From Pedobacter caeni (lineage in GTDB: Bacteria; Bacteroidota; Bacteroidia; Sphingobacteriales; Sphingobacteriaceae): DNA of 64,000 nucleotides. The notes under the pieces are model-generated. The model made no database searches. It was given only the letters and a program-made list of their open reading frames with translations, and had not been told where the DNA came from. The stretch's first letter is position 1. Each line of letters starts with the position of its first letter. A program made the translations under genes and the position numbers. Shown in pieces: positions 1 to 7,728 of the stretch. The stretch covers positions 496,001 through 560,000 of the forward strand of contig NZ_FQUQ01000005.1 of assembly GCF_900129215.1 (NCBI RefSeq), written 5' to 3'.

Positions 1-23
1 TGCATAAGAAAAAATAAAGACTT

Positions 24-30
24 TAATTTG
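24..30 (+). promoter_or_regulatory. Possible -7 promoter box of the NAD-salvage operon
   Basis: TAATTTG lies 22 nt upstream of the first start codon. It matches the Bacteroidota primary-sigma -7 element (TAnnTTTG-like). The expected -33 TTG would fall at about the window edge, so only half the promoter can be judged. The same heptamer precedes the peptide gene at 5469 and the oxidoreductase at 56934. Confidence 0.35.
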
Positions 31-52
31 TGTCATCATAACGCAAATAGAT

Positions 53-892
53 ATGAAAGTATTAAATTTATCAACCGGATTCAAGCCCTTCGATTCTTCA
101 CTGGAAGAGATAGAAAGCAACAGCTTTTTATTTAGCGGAGGCGAAGTACACATCAAATTACAGGACCGTGCAGAAGAAGTTTTGATTTCTGCCAGACTGA
201 ACGATTCCAACGAAGTGATGAAGTTGTTACTCGCTGCAGATGCATTACGCAGGAACGGCAGTAAAAGCATCAGTGTATTCATTCCTTACCTTCCTTATGC
301 CCGTCAGGACAGGGTGATGGTAGGAGGAGAGCCACTATCCATCAAGGTGATGTGCAACCTGATCAACAGCTGCAACTTTGAAAAAGTATATGTATTTGAT
401 GTACACTCAGAAGTTTCTCTTGCCTTACTGGACAACTGCGAACTGATCACCAATTATAGCCTGGCGAAACAAGTGCTGAGCAGTCATGCCGATTACCTTC
501 TGGTATCTCCTGATGCAGGTGCTCTTAAAAAGATCTATAAACTGGCCGAAGCCCTGGCTTACCACAATGACATCATCCTTTGCAACAAGGTCAGAGATGT
601 GAGCAATGGAAAGATCAAACAGATCACCGTTGATCAGGACGACCTGGGCGGCAAAGACTGTTTCATCATCGATGATATCTGTGATGGTGGTGCCACCTTT
701 GTAGGAGTGGCCAAAGAACTTAAAAAACGCAACGCAGGTAAAGTCAGCCTGATCGTTTCCCATGGCATCATGTCTCATGGAGAAGCAGAACTGGTAGACT
801 GGGTTGACCATATCTATACCACAGACTCTATTAAAAACGACAGCTCAGACCTGATCAGCAGAATTCCGCTGGCCGACCTGATCGAATTGTAA
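53..892 (+). CDS. PRPP synthetase-family protein (Prs paralogue)
   Basis: This is a ribose-phosphate pyrophosphokinase-family protein of 279 residues, shorter than the usual 310-320. The family moves pyrophosphate from ATP to ribose 5-phosphate in the cytoplasm. Visible motifs are PYLPYARQDR at 78-87 (the ARQDR ATP site), VFDVHSE at 114-120 where housekeeping Prs has a DLH motif, VSPDAGALKK at 151-160, and the PRPP loop IDDICDGGAT at 206-215 in place of VDDIIDTAGT. It begins the operon, and a NAMPT-family gene follows 26 nt downstream, so its product most likely feeds nicotinamide salvage. The altered loop marks it as an accessory paralogue. A different acceptor, such as ADP-ribose as in phage NARP1 enzymes, is possible but cannot be decided from the sequence. 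Confidence 0.88.
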   Translation: MKVLNLSTGFKPFDSSLEEIESNSFLFSGGEVHIKLQDRAEEVLISARLNDSNEVMKLLLAADALRRNGSKSISVFIPYLPYARQDRVMVGGEPLSIKVMCNLINSCNFEKVYVFDVHSEVSLALLDNCELITNYSLAKQVLSSHADYLLVSPDAGALKKIYKLAEALAYHNDIILCNKVRDVSNGKIKQITVDQDDLGGKDCFIIDDICDGGATFVGVAKELKKRNAGKVSLIVSHGIMSHGEAELVDWVDHIYTTDSIKNDSSDLISRIPLADLIEL

Positions 893-918
893 TCCAATTT
901 AACTTAAAATCTAACACG

Positions 919-2370
919 ATGAAAAATATCCTTCTTCAAACCGACGTTTACAAAATGGGCCACATGGAACAATATGCTCCAGGTTGCAATAAAGTATATT
1001 CTTACCTTACCGCACGCAGCGATAAAAACTTTGATCAAACCGTTTTCTTCGGACTTCAATATTATATCAAACAATATTTATCTGAGCCGATCACTCCGGA
1101 AATGGGCGAGGAATTCCTGACTTACCGCAAACTGATCCTGGGCAGCAATTCTCCGGAGATCGAAAGCAAAATCAGGGCGCTTTGTCAGCTGGGGTATTTG
1201 CCAGTAGAAATTAAAGCGGTAGAAGAAGGAACGATCATGCCGGTTAGAAACGTGCTGATGACGATCACCAATACCCATCCTGATTTCTACTGGGTAGTTG
1301 GATTTATGGAAAGCTTATTACTGAAACTCTGGTACACGATTACCGTAGCCACCTGCAGTCATGAGTACCGTAAAATCGTGACCCGCTATTTCAACGAAAC
1401 AGACGAGATCGAAATGGAAGCAGCCAAAGCTTTTCAGGTTCATGATTTCGGCTACCGCGGAGATGCTTCAGAAGAAGGAGCAGCGATCAGTGGGGTAGCC
1501 CATTTGCTGTCTTTCCTGGGAAGTGACAATGTGCCTGCCTTACCTTGTGCGGTAGAATATTACAATGCAGACATTCAGGGCCCTCCAATCCTGCTTTCTG
1601 TTCCTGCAAGTGAACACAGTGTGATGTGCTCTTTCGGAAGAGAAGATGAGATCGGTGCTTTCCGTCACATGCTGGAACTGTATCCTACAGGAATTGTCTC
1701 CATCGTATCCGATACTTTTGATGTGTACAAAGTGCTGACTGAATTTGCAGAAACCCTGAAAGAAGACATCCTGAAAAGAGACGGAAAAGTAGTCTTCAGA
1801 CCAGACAGCGGAAATCCGGAATACATCATCTGCGGTAACCCTGAGGCAGAAGAAGGAAGCAACGAATGGAAAGGTGCCATCCGCTTGTTAGATGAGAAAT
1901 TTGGTTCTACGCTAAACAGCAAAGGATATAAAATATTAAACCCTAAAGTAGGCCTGATCTATGGTGATGGCATGTACATCGAAAGGTACCTGAGAACCCT
2001 GGAACGCCTTAAAAATATGGGCTATGCAGCCAGCAACTTAGTGATCGGTGTAGGTGGGATCTTAAGAAACCACAGTCGTGATACCCTGGGTTTTGCCATC
2101 AAAGCCACTTATGTGGAAGTTAACGGAGAACCAAGAGAGATTGAAAAAGATCCGATCACTGATCATAAAAAGAAATCACTGAAAGGAATGCTGTGCCTGA
2201 TCAAAGATGGGGATACTTACGAAACTAAAGATCAGTGTACTCCTGCAGAAGAAGCAGCATCTTTACTTCAGGTGGTATACCGCGATGGAAAACTGATCAA
2301 AGAAACCAGTCTGGAAGAGATCAGAACACTGATCAACGTACAGGAACAGGTAGCTGTGGCCCAACTCTAG
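919..2370 (+). CDS. nadV: Nicotinamide phosphoribosyltransferase (NAMPT/NadV family)
   Basis: A 483-residue NAMPT-type type II phosphoribosyltransferase, the same length as the human enzyme. The family makes NMN from nicotinamide and PRPP. Landmarks line up with the animal protein: TDVYK at 8-12 (substrate-stacking Tyr), HDFGYRG at 175-181 (stacking Phe), SVPASEHS at 227-234 with the catalytic His at 233, RPDSGNP at 294-300, and a GDG segment near 350. The upstream Prs-like enzyme would supply PRPP or a related donor. The three genes downstream are spaced within a few bases, which indicates co-transcription. A nicotinamide ADP-ribose transferase activity is the main alternative, because those phage enzymes are also annotated as NAMPT. 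Confidence 0.9.
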   Translation: MKNILLQTDVYKMGHMEQYAPGCNKVYSYLTARSDKNFDQTVFFGLQYYIKQYLSEPITPEMGEEFLTYRKLILGSNSPEIESKIRALCQLGYLPVEIKAVEEGTIMPVRNVLMTITNTHPDFYWVVGFMESLLLKLWYTITVATCSHEYRKIVTRYFNETDEIEMEAAKAFQVHDFGYRGDASEEGAAISGVAHLLSFLGSDNVPALPCAVEYYNADIQGPPILLSVPASEHSVMCSFGREDEIGAFRHMLELYPTGIVSIVSDTFDVYKVLTEFAETLKEDILKRDGKVVFRPDSGNPEYIICGNPEAEEGSNEWKGAIRLLDEKFGSTLNSKGYKILNPKVGLIYGDGMYIERYLRTLERLKNMGYAASNLVIGVGGILRNHSRDTLGFAIKATYVEVNGEPREIEKDPITDHKKKSLKGMLCLIKDGDTYETKDQCTPAEEAASLLQVVYRDGKLIKETSLEEIRTLINVQEQVAVAQL

Positions 2371-2375
2371 AAATC

Positions 2376-3254
2376 ATGGAAGCGCAACTCCTCCTCCGGA
2401 AAATCCTCAGCTCTGCTAAAGCAGAAGAAATCCTGAGCATCCGAAATTATAAAAAGGAGTATTCAGCAATGGTAAAGTTACTGCATCCTGATGTATGTAC
2501 TTTACCATTGGCAGGGGATGCCATAGCCAGAATTAACAGCTACCGCAAGGAGATGGAAAAATACCAGCAAGGCGAAGATGATGGAGGGTCCTTTAAATTC
2601 CTGACAGAAAACGAGGTTTTGTTTACTGGTGATCCGGAGCTGCTGCAGCGTTCTTATCAGAATTATCAGTTGCTGATGAATCTGAAAGATGAGAGCCTGA
2701 ACCACTTTAAAAAGTACCTGCCGCAAAGCATGAGCTTTAAAGATGGATCTTTACTCGTCACTACGGAGTCGAGGACATTGCCGCTCACTGAGTTGCAACT
2801 GAAACCTGAGCATACCAACTGGATTTTAAACCGGATGTATGAACTGATCTCCTGGATGCACCAGATGGGCTACGGACACCTTGGGATCAACCCCGAATCC
2901 GTGTTTATCGTTCCTGAAACTCATGGTATTGTCTGCATGTCTTTCTACCACATGTGCAAACTGGACACCAAACCGGAAAGCTTGTCGGGAAAATACCTGA
3001 ACTGGTATCCTGCAGTGGTGTTCAAGCAAAAGAAAGCCATCCAGTACCTGGATACCAGTCTGGCACAACGAACAGCGATTTATGCCATGGGAGACCGCTC
3101 AGGCAATGGAATTGTCCTGAAGAAAACCGTCAATGAACAATTGATAGACTTCCTGATTGCCCCTCATTATTCCAGCTTTCAGGCTTATCAGGACTTTAAA
3201 AAACTATTACTCCAACTTTTTGGAAAACCAATGTTTCATCATTTAAATATTTAA
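2376..3254 (+). CDS. J-domain-like protein with pseudokinase-like C-terminus
   Basis: 292 residues from the ATG at 2376, which is 6 nt after the NAMPT stop; an in-frame start at 2235 would lie inside that gene. The N-terminus looks like a short J domain with the diagnostic HPD at 37-39, normally the DnaK-contacting loop. The C-terminal half resembles a protein kinase lobe: a helix ending at MHQMGYG, then HLGINPESVFI (168-178) where an active kinase has HRDxxxxN. The catalytic Asp is replaced, so I read it as a pseudokinase. There is no signal peptide. The next gene, a VWA protein, starts 3 nt later. The role is unknown; a scaffold or regulator of the flanking NAD/nucleotide enzymes is only an inference. 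Confidence 0.6.
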   Translation: MEAQLLLRKILSSAKAEEILSIRNYKKEYSAMVKLLHPDVCTLPLAGDAIARINSYRKEMEKYQQGEDDGGSFKFLTENEVLFTGDPELLQRSYQNYQLLMNLKDESLNHFKKYLPQSMSFKDGSLLVTTESRTLPLTELQLKPEHTNWILNRMYELISWMHQMGYGHLGINPESVFIVPETHGIVCMSFYHMCKLDTKPESLSGKYLNWYPAVVFKQKKAIQYLDTSLAQRTAIYAMGDRSGNGIVLKKTVNEQLIDFLIAPHYSSFQAYQDFKKLLLQLFGKPMFHHLNI

Positions 3255-3256
3255 TT

Positions 3257-4198
3257 ATGGGATACACAAGATGGTCTGATGATGCTTATAGCTATCTGAA
3301 AGACAGCCGCACCAATTCAAGTGTGGATGATATTTTTGCAAATAACAGAACCGGAATGGCATCAGATAAAATGCTGCCTGCAGGAGTTAAATATAGAGAA
3401 AGCAGGGATTCAGATATTCACCCGGACTCCCTATCCATTGCCGTATTTCTGGACGTAACCGGAAGTATGGGCAGGATCCCGGAGGTGCTGGTCCGCGAGA
3501 AGCTGGGTTCCTTAATGAACACGCTGATCAATCATGGCATCGAACACCCTCAGATCCTTTTCGGAGGCATAGGGGATCACCTGACAGACCGTTATCCTTT
3601 ACAAATCGGTCAGTTTGAAAGCGGAACAGATGAGCTGGATAAATGGCTGACCGAAATCTATCTTGAAGGTGGCGGCGGCGGACAAAATAAAGAATCTTAC
3701 CTCCTGGCCTGGCTCTTTGCAGCCAGACATACCAGCTGCGACTGCTTTGAAAAAAGAGGGCAGAAGGGCTTCCTGTTTACCATAGGCGATGAGTCGAACT
3801 GGGATCAACTGGAAAGACAACGCCTGGAACAGATCATGGGATACCCTGAAGCCGTAACCCTCACGGATAAGCAGTTGCTGGAAGAAGTGCAACGCAGTTA
3901 CCATGTGTTTCATATCCACATCAATGAAGCTTCTTACAAAGATGATCCAAAGGTCTTGGGCTACTGGAAAGGAATGCTGGGTGAACGTCTGATCATCCTG
4001 AATGATTACAATGCAATTGCCGAAACCATTGCAGCAACCGTTGCCATGATCCAGGGAACCGGACTGGACGAGGTGTTAAAATCATTTGACCAGCACACCG
4101 CAAAAACCGTAGGTAGCGCCTTACTGAACATCAATAAAACCGGACTGGCAACCACCGACGATAAAAAAGGATTTTTCTCCAAAATATTTAAGTTGTGA
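3257..4198 (+). CDS. VWA-domain protein
   Basis: 313 residues with a von Willebrand factor A fold. The first strand ends in DVTGSMG (66-72), a DxTxS-type MIDAS metal site. A glycine-rich turn follows (EGGGGGQNK near 136-144), then the second part of the metal site. There is no signal peptide or membrane segment, so it is cytoplasmic, like the TerY-type and MoxR-linked VWA proteins that act as metal-dependent adaptors. It is co-transcribed: 2 nt after the J/pseudokinase gene, with its stop overlapping the GTG start of the PurA-like gene. The pairing with a kinase-like protein recalls VWA-kinase stress modules. The partner protein is not known. Confidence 0.75.
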   Translation: MGYTRWSDDAYSYLKDSRTNSSVDDIFANNRTGMASDKMLPAGVKYRESRDSDIHPDSLSIAVFLDVTGSMGRIPEVLVREKLGSLMNTLINHGIEHPQILFGGIGDHLTDRYPLQIGQFESGTDELDKWLTEIYLEGGGGGQNKESYLLAWLFAARHTSCDCFEKRGQKGFLFTIGDESNWDQLERQRLEQIMGYPEAVTLTDKQLLEEVQRSYHVFHIHINEASYKDDPKVLGYWKGMLGERLIILNDYNAIAETIAATVAMIQGTGLDEVLKSFDQHTAKTVGSALLNINKTGLATTDDKKGFFSKIFKL

Positions 4199-5364
4199 AA
4201 CGCCCGGCCAACATTGTGATTGGTTTAGGATATGGCGATGAGGGGAAAGGACTGAGCACTGATTACCTTTGTGCCCAGTCTGAAAATCCATTGGTGATCC
4301 GTTTTAACGGTGGGCAACAGGCAGGTCATACGGTTTGTACTGCCGATGGTAAACGCCATGTTTTTTCCAGCTTCGGTGCAGGAACACTCAGGGGAGCAGG
4401 AACGTATTGGTCTGCATATTGCACGCTTTCTGTACCTGCTTTACTTAATGAATACCAGGCATTGCTAAAGATCAATATAAAGCCTCAGCTTTATATTGAT
4501 CCGACCTGTGCATTGACCACTCATTACGATGTGCTTTATAACCGCCTGCAGGAGCAGTACAGAGGAAATGCCAGACATGGCAGCTGCGGAGCAGGATTTG
4601 GAACGACTTTACAAAGGCAGGAGGAAGGCCCCAGACTTAGCGCTGCTCATATGTTAGCGCCTCATAAAGTTTTAGCAAAGCTGGAATCTATCCGGGAGTA
4701 TTACAGACTCAGGGCTGAGGCCGAATTGGGAATGGATTTCTCTGCATTTGAACACGATAAAGAAGATGAACGCTTTACGGGGTTTTTAGAAGAATTCCGG
4801 GATCTTTCAGATCAGGCTTTCTACCTCAGAACAGCCGCTGAAATATTTGCAGATCCCCAATGGGATCAATATGTGTTTGAAGGTGCACAGGGTGTTTTAC
4901 TGGACATGGACTTCGGAAGTTTTCCGCATGTAACCAGGAGCAATACGACCTCAAAGAATGCGCTGGAGCTGATCAATAGCCATCCTGATGCCATCTCCTC
5001 CACATCAATCTATTATGTGAGCAGGGTGTACCATACGCGTCATGGCGAAGGACCTTTCGTGAAACATGGAGAAGCTCTGATTCTGAAAAATAATGAGCAG
5101 GAAACAAATGTCTTTAATGACCATCAGGGGGACTTCAGAACGGGGCCACTCGATCTGGATCTGGTAAACTATGCCCTGGTCTCAGATGGTTCGATCAGTA
5201 AAGGAATAGAGAAGAATCTGGTGCTGACCTGTGCTGACCAGGTGGAGGAAAGTAATTTGCCTCTGATTGTAAATGGTGTGCTACGGAAGGGGACTGTAAA
5301 TCAAATTCCAGGCCTTTTAGGGGAAGAATTTAATGGTGTCAGAATCAGTAGGAGTCATTTTTAG
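4195..5364 (+). CDS. Divergent adenylosuccinate synthetase (PurA) paralogue
   Basis: 389 residues, about 40 shorter than housekeeping PurA. It starts with GTG in a 4-nt overlap with the VWA stop. Family marks are the GTP loop GLGYGDEGKG near 10-19, GGQQAGHT where PurA has GGNNAGHT, and the DFGSFPHVT segment followed by SNTT. Several active-site parts differ from PurA: the IMP-contacting RGIGP segment is replaced by SCGAGFG, and the aspartate-binding GxxRRxGWLD loop reads GDFRTGPLDLD. It may therefore ligate another amino acid or another purine nucleotide. Its place at the end of a NAD-salvage operon, away from purine genes, supports a specialised role. Housekeeping purA is unlikely to be this copy. 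Confidence 0.75.
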   Translation: MKRPANIVIGLGYGDEGKGLSTDYLCAQSENPLVIRFNGGQQAGHTVCTADGKRHVFSSFGAGTLRGAGTYWSAYCTLSVPALLNEYQALLKINIKPQLYIDPTCALTTHYDVLYNRLQEQYRGNARHGSCGAGFGTTLQRQEEGPRLSAAHMLAPHKVLAKLESIREYYRLRAEAELGMDFSAFEHDKEDERFTGFLEEFRDLSDQAFYLRTAAEIFADPQWDQYVFEGAQGVLLDMDFGSFPHVTRSNTTSKNALELINSHPDAISSTSIYYVSRVYHTRHGEGPFVKHGEALILKNNEQETNVFNDHQGDFRTGPLDLDLVNYALVSDGSISKGIEKNLVLTCADQVEESNLPLIVNGVLRKGTVNQIPGLLGEEFNGVRISRSHF

Positions 5365-5437
5365 ATATAGTGGAATTGATATTTGTATTTTTATTATTGT
5401 ATATAAAAAATTAATTTCTAATTGTAAATTATTAATG

Positions 5438-5444
5438 TAATTTG
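5438..5444 (+). promoter_or_regulatory. Possible -7 promoter box for the peptide genes
   Basis: TAATTTG, 25 nt upstream of the first GG-leader peptide, sits in a very AT-rich stretch after the PurA-like stop. It matches the Bacteroidota -7 element. No convincing -33 TTG is present at 19 nt spacing (TTTC occurs there). Confidence 0.35.
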
Positions 5445-5446
5445 CA

Positions 5447-5530
5447 GTCAACCAATTAAAATTTTTGTATGAATAAGAAATTGAATGCTTCTCTTAGTAG
5501 AGAACAAATGAAAAACATTATGGGTGGTAC
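5447..5530 (+). repeat. Direct repeat copy A: leader and 5' flank of peptide gene 1
   Basis: About 84 nt covering the untranslated stretch that begins GTCAACCAA and the leader codons. It recurs at 5682-5766 with only scattered changes. The repeat stops at the Gly-Gly cleavage site, beyond which the two genes diverge. Confidence 0.85.
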
Positions 5531-5666
5531 GATCAAAATGAAGGATGAATTACCACTTTGCCCGACTTGCTGGACTCCGAATGGACCTCAATCTAAAGAT
5601 TGCATCTGGACTGCTTGTGACCCTCTGGGACCTATCCAACCGACTAACCCCAACGCTTTACCTTAG
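5469..5666 (+). CDS. GG-leader ribosomal peptide precursor 1
   Basis: 65 residues. The N-terminal 20 or so residues form a leader, SREQMKNIMGG, ending in the double glycine used by C39 peptidase-exporters, as in the Bacteroidota natural-product precursor families. The core after GG has four cysteines spaced C-x2-C-x10-C-x4-C, with many prolines (CPTC then CIWTAC). The same leader and the same spacing appear in the next gene. No maturase, C39 transporter or LanM-type gene lies nearby, so processing must occur from elsewhere. The product is probably a small secreted peptide, possibly with disulfides; activity unknown. Confidence 0.72.
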   Translation: MNKKLNASLSREQMKNIMGGTIKMKDELPLCPTCWTPNGPQSKDCIWTACDPLGPIQPTNPNALP

Positions 5667-5681
5667 TAAACTACTGTAGAA

Positions 5682-5766
5682 GTCAACCAACTAAAAACTT
5701 TTGTATGAATAAGAAATCGGACGTTTCTCTTAGTAGAGGACAAATGAAAAACATTATGGGTGGCAC
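5682..5766 (+). repeat. Direct repeat copy B: leader and 5' flank of peptide gene 2
   Basis: Second copy of the leader repeat, offset about 235 nt from copy A. Together they show that the peptide genes arose by tandem duplication with the leader conserved and the core diversified. Confidence 0.85.
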
Positions 5767-5890
5767 TATCCAACCAAATGACGATTTAAAAGAATGCCCT
5801 TTTTGTTCGGAGTCGATCGATGGTCCTCCTGTATTGTGCTTACGCTGGCGCTGTCCAGACGATCCCATCAGAGTTGAGCCTAATTTGTAA
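5705..5890 (+). CDS. GG-leader ribosomal peptide precursor 2
   Basis: 61 residues, paralogue of the gene 38 nt upstream. The leader SRGQMKNIMGG is almost unchanged, but the core differs in nearly every residue except the cysteine frame C-x2-C-x10-C-x4-C (CPFC, then CLRWRC). This fits a set of secreted peptides sharing one export signal and one disulfide or metal-binding scaffold. A hairpin terminator follows directly, so the two genes probably form a bicistronic unit. Confidence 0.72.
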   Translation: MNKKSDVSLSRGQMKNIMGGTIQPNDDLKECPFCSESIDGPPVLCLRWRCPDDPIRVEPNL

Positions 5891-5892
5891 TT

Positions 5893-5936
5893 GAGAGGAA
5901 TGGGCTGATTTCAATTTGAAAATCAGCCCATTCTCT
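5893..5936 (+). terminator. Hairpin terminator after the peptide genes
   Basis: An inverted repeat with arms reading AATGGGCTGATTT and AAATCAGCCCATT, extended by AGAG/CTCT with one bulged base, begins 2 nt after the stop codon. The following run is ATTT, only weakly T-rich. Confidence 0.7.
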
Positions 5937-5965
5937 ATTTAGTCCTTTTATATTAGCTTTACGCT

Positions 5966-6385
5966 ATGAAATACCTGTTCTCCTGCGCACTTATCCTAAC
6001 CTTTATTTTTGCTAAAGCACAAAAACCCGAATCATTTTTACTTGGAAAATGGAAGGTGCTGGAAGTAAGTATTCCTAAAAATGCTTCTGCAATGGAAAAG
6101 AAAGCTTTAGAAGTCTTTAAACCAAATTTATTAAAGACCACTTTTATATTTAAGGAAAACAACAGAGGAGAATGTAACCTCTTTTTCGATGGGGTTCCCG
6201 TAGAATTAGAAAGTAAACCATCCCCAGACATTTACTGGACTTTTAATCCAAAAACCAGAACCGTTGTGGTCAAAGAATGGAAAAAAAGGTATTCTGTGCT
6301 GATGAGTTTTGTGGTCAGTAAAAAGGAAGGAAAGACTTACTTTTCGTTAAATGAATCCACTGTGGTTTTAAGGGTTGCTCAATAG
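5966..6385 (+). CDS. Small secreted lipocalin-like protein
   Basis: 139 residues with a clean signal peptide ending at FAKAQ (residue 19). The mature part begins with a LLGKWKV motif, the G-x-W typical of lipocalin-like and DUF-type secreted beta-barrel proteins of Bacteroidota. Alternating hydrophobic strands follow (TFIFKENNRGEC, YWTFNPKTRTVVV). No enzyme motif is seen. It stands alone between a terminator and the DinB-like gene. Function unknown. Confidence 0.6.
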   Translation: MKYLFSCALILTFIFAKAQKPESFLLGKWKVLEVSIPKNASAMEKKALEVFKPNLLKTTFIFKENNRGECNLFFDGVPVELESKPSPDIYWTFNPKTRTVVVKEWKKRYSVLMSFVVSKKEGKTYFSLNESTVVLRVAQ

Positions 6386-6478
6386 TATCTGATCATACCA
6401 AGCGGGAAACGATGTAAAAACAATTTTTAGGGATGAGATGTTGATTAGTTAAGGTTCTATTTATCAATACGATATGTT

Positions 6479-6949
6479 ATGGAAAATTCAATCAAAAGCA
6501 CGCTCGATCTATTAAAAGAACTTTATATTGGAGTCCACGATGATCAAACCTGGGTCATTGACCGCAAGCCGGGACATGGATTTACTGCTGCGATCGCTAC
6601 CATCAGCGCCGAACAGGCATCTACACCAATTGTTGAAGGAGGAAGCACCATTGCTGCCCATACCGAACATTTAAGGTGGAGCTTATCTTACGCCATGGAA
6701 TTTTATAAAGGCAAGACCCCTTCAGCCGATTGGGCGGAGAGCTGGACCGTCCGCGAGGTGAACGAAGAGGAGTGGGAAGAGCTTCAACAGGGACTTCTGG
6801 ATGCTTATCTGCTCGTCCGGGAAACCATCAGCAAAATTGAAGACTGGTCAAACGATTTTTTGTTTACAGGGACATTGGCCCTGGTTCCTCATGCTGCTTA
6901 TCATCTTGGATCTGTTAAGCAAATGATGTTGCTGATAAAAAGTAACTAA
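6479..6949 (+). CDS. DinB/YfiT-like four-helix protein
   Basis: 156 residues, all helical in appearance, with histidines placed as in the DinB metal-binding fold: HTEHLRWSL near 61-69 and HAAYHLGSVKQMM near 139-151. DinB-superfamily proteins bind a divalent metal, and some are thiol transferases. It is a single gene with its own spacing on both sides. The substrate cannot be told. Confidence 0.65.
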   Translation: MENSIKSTLDLLKELYIGVHDDQTWVIDRKPGHGFTAAIATISAEQASTPIVEGGSTIAAHTEHLRWSLSYAMEFYKGKTPSADWAESWTVREVNEEEWEELQQGLLDAYLLVRETISKIEDWSNDFLFTGTLALVPHAAYHLGSVKQMMLLIKSN

Positions 6950-7115
6950 TCATATTTCTTTTTTTTCTAAACGGACAATGTTGGACTGATTATTGTCGGT
7001 TTATCTTTCTGTCAGCTAGGTGCTTAGAGTTCCTGCTGTGATGTGAAATTTTTTACCTTTACACTTAATATCTTACTGGAATATTCTGCTGTGATCTAAA
7101 CGATACGCTTGAATT

Positions 7116-7724
7116 ATGAAAAAAACGACCAAAATAAACCTGGGATGCAATTCCATTTTGAACAACAGCCTATACGGGCTGATGTTTTCTTTAGCAATTG
7201 CTTGTACCCCCTCTACACCACCAAAGTCCGCTGAAGAGCTGAAATCCTCTGAAGTACCGAAAACTGTTAATGATCACCTGATCGCTTATATCGACAGCGC
7301 TGCCAGCAGGATCACCCGTGCAAATTTTAATGATCAGCACTTCCATGCGTTAACGGACAGCTTTACACGCTATTTTCCGATCAGTGTTTACAAACCAGGT
7401 CAGAAAGTTACAGACAGTACTGTATTCGTTACAATGGATAAGAGTAATGATCCCTTACAGGATGATGTGATCACGGTTACTCTGCCAAGACCACTGGGCA
7501 TGGAGCTCAGTTTTAAGGCGCTTACAGAGCACTTCGGCCCATTGGATCCGGATCCACCGCTTTTCCGGCAACATGAGAATCCTCCTCCGGTAAGCCTCAG
7601 TCTGAAAAAGCATTTTAACCCGGCAGCAAAAGGAGTTTCGCTTAGCATCAGTGCTGCACATTTTTATGAAGAAGCTCAAAACCAGATCGTATCTGTAAAA
7701 ATTGTTAAATCTAAAATAAAGTAA
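7116..7724 (+). CDS. Putative lipoprotein linked to the L,D-transpeptidase-like gene
   Basis: 202 residues. A hydrophobic stretch ending in LAIAC gives a probable lipobox with Cys at about residue 30, although the N-region is longer than usual. The mature part is rich in Pro and Asp with no recognised domain (PLDPDPPLFRQHENPPP near 143-158). It ends 4 nt before the transpeptidase-like gene, so the two are co-transcribed. A role as periplasmic partner or immunity protein for that enzyme is an inference from position only. Confidence 0.5.
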   Translation: MKKTTKINLGCNSILNNSLYGLMFSLAIACTPSTPPKSAEELKSSEVPKTVNDHLIAYIDSAASRITRANFNDQHFHALTDSFTRYFPISVYKPGQKVTDSTVFVTMDKSNDPLQDDVITVTLPRPLGMELSFKALTEHFGPLDPDPPLFRQHENPPPVSLSLKKHFNPAAKGVSLSISAAHFYEEAQNQIVSVKIVKSKIK

Positions 7725-7728
7725 TACC

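Noticed and set aside
425..811. Antisense open frames in the Prs gene and in many other genes
   Set aside because: They lie in the shadow of strong genes with clear domain matches on the other strand and show no own motif.
2235..2375. Upstream in-frame start for the J/pseudokinase gene
   Set aside because: It lies within the NAMPT gene and encodes residues without any domain character; the ATG at 2376 follows the stop directly.
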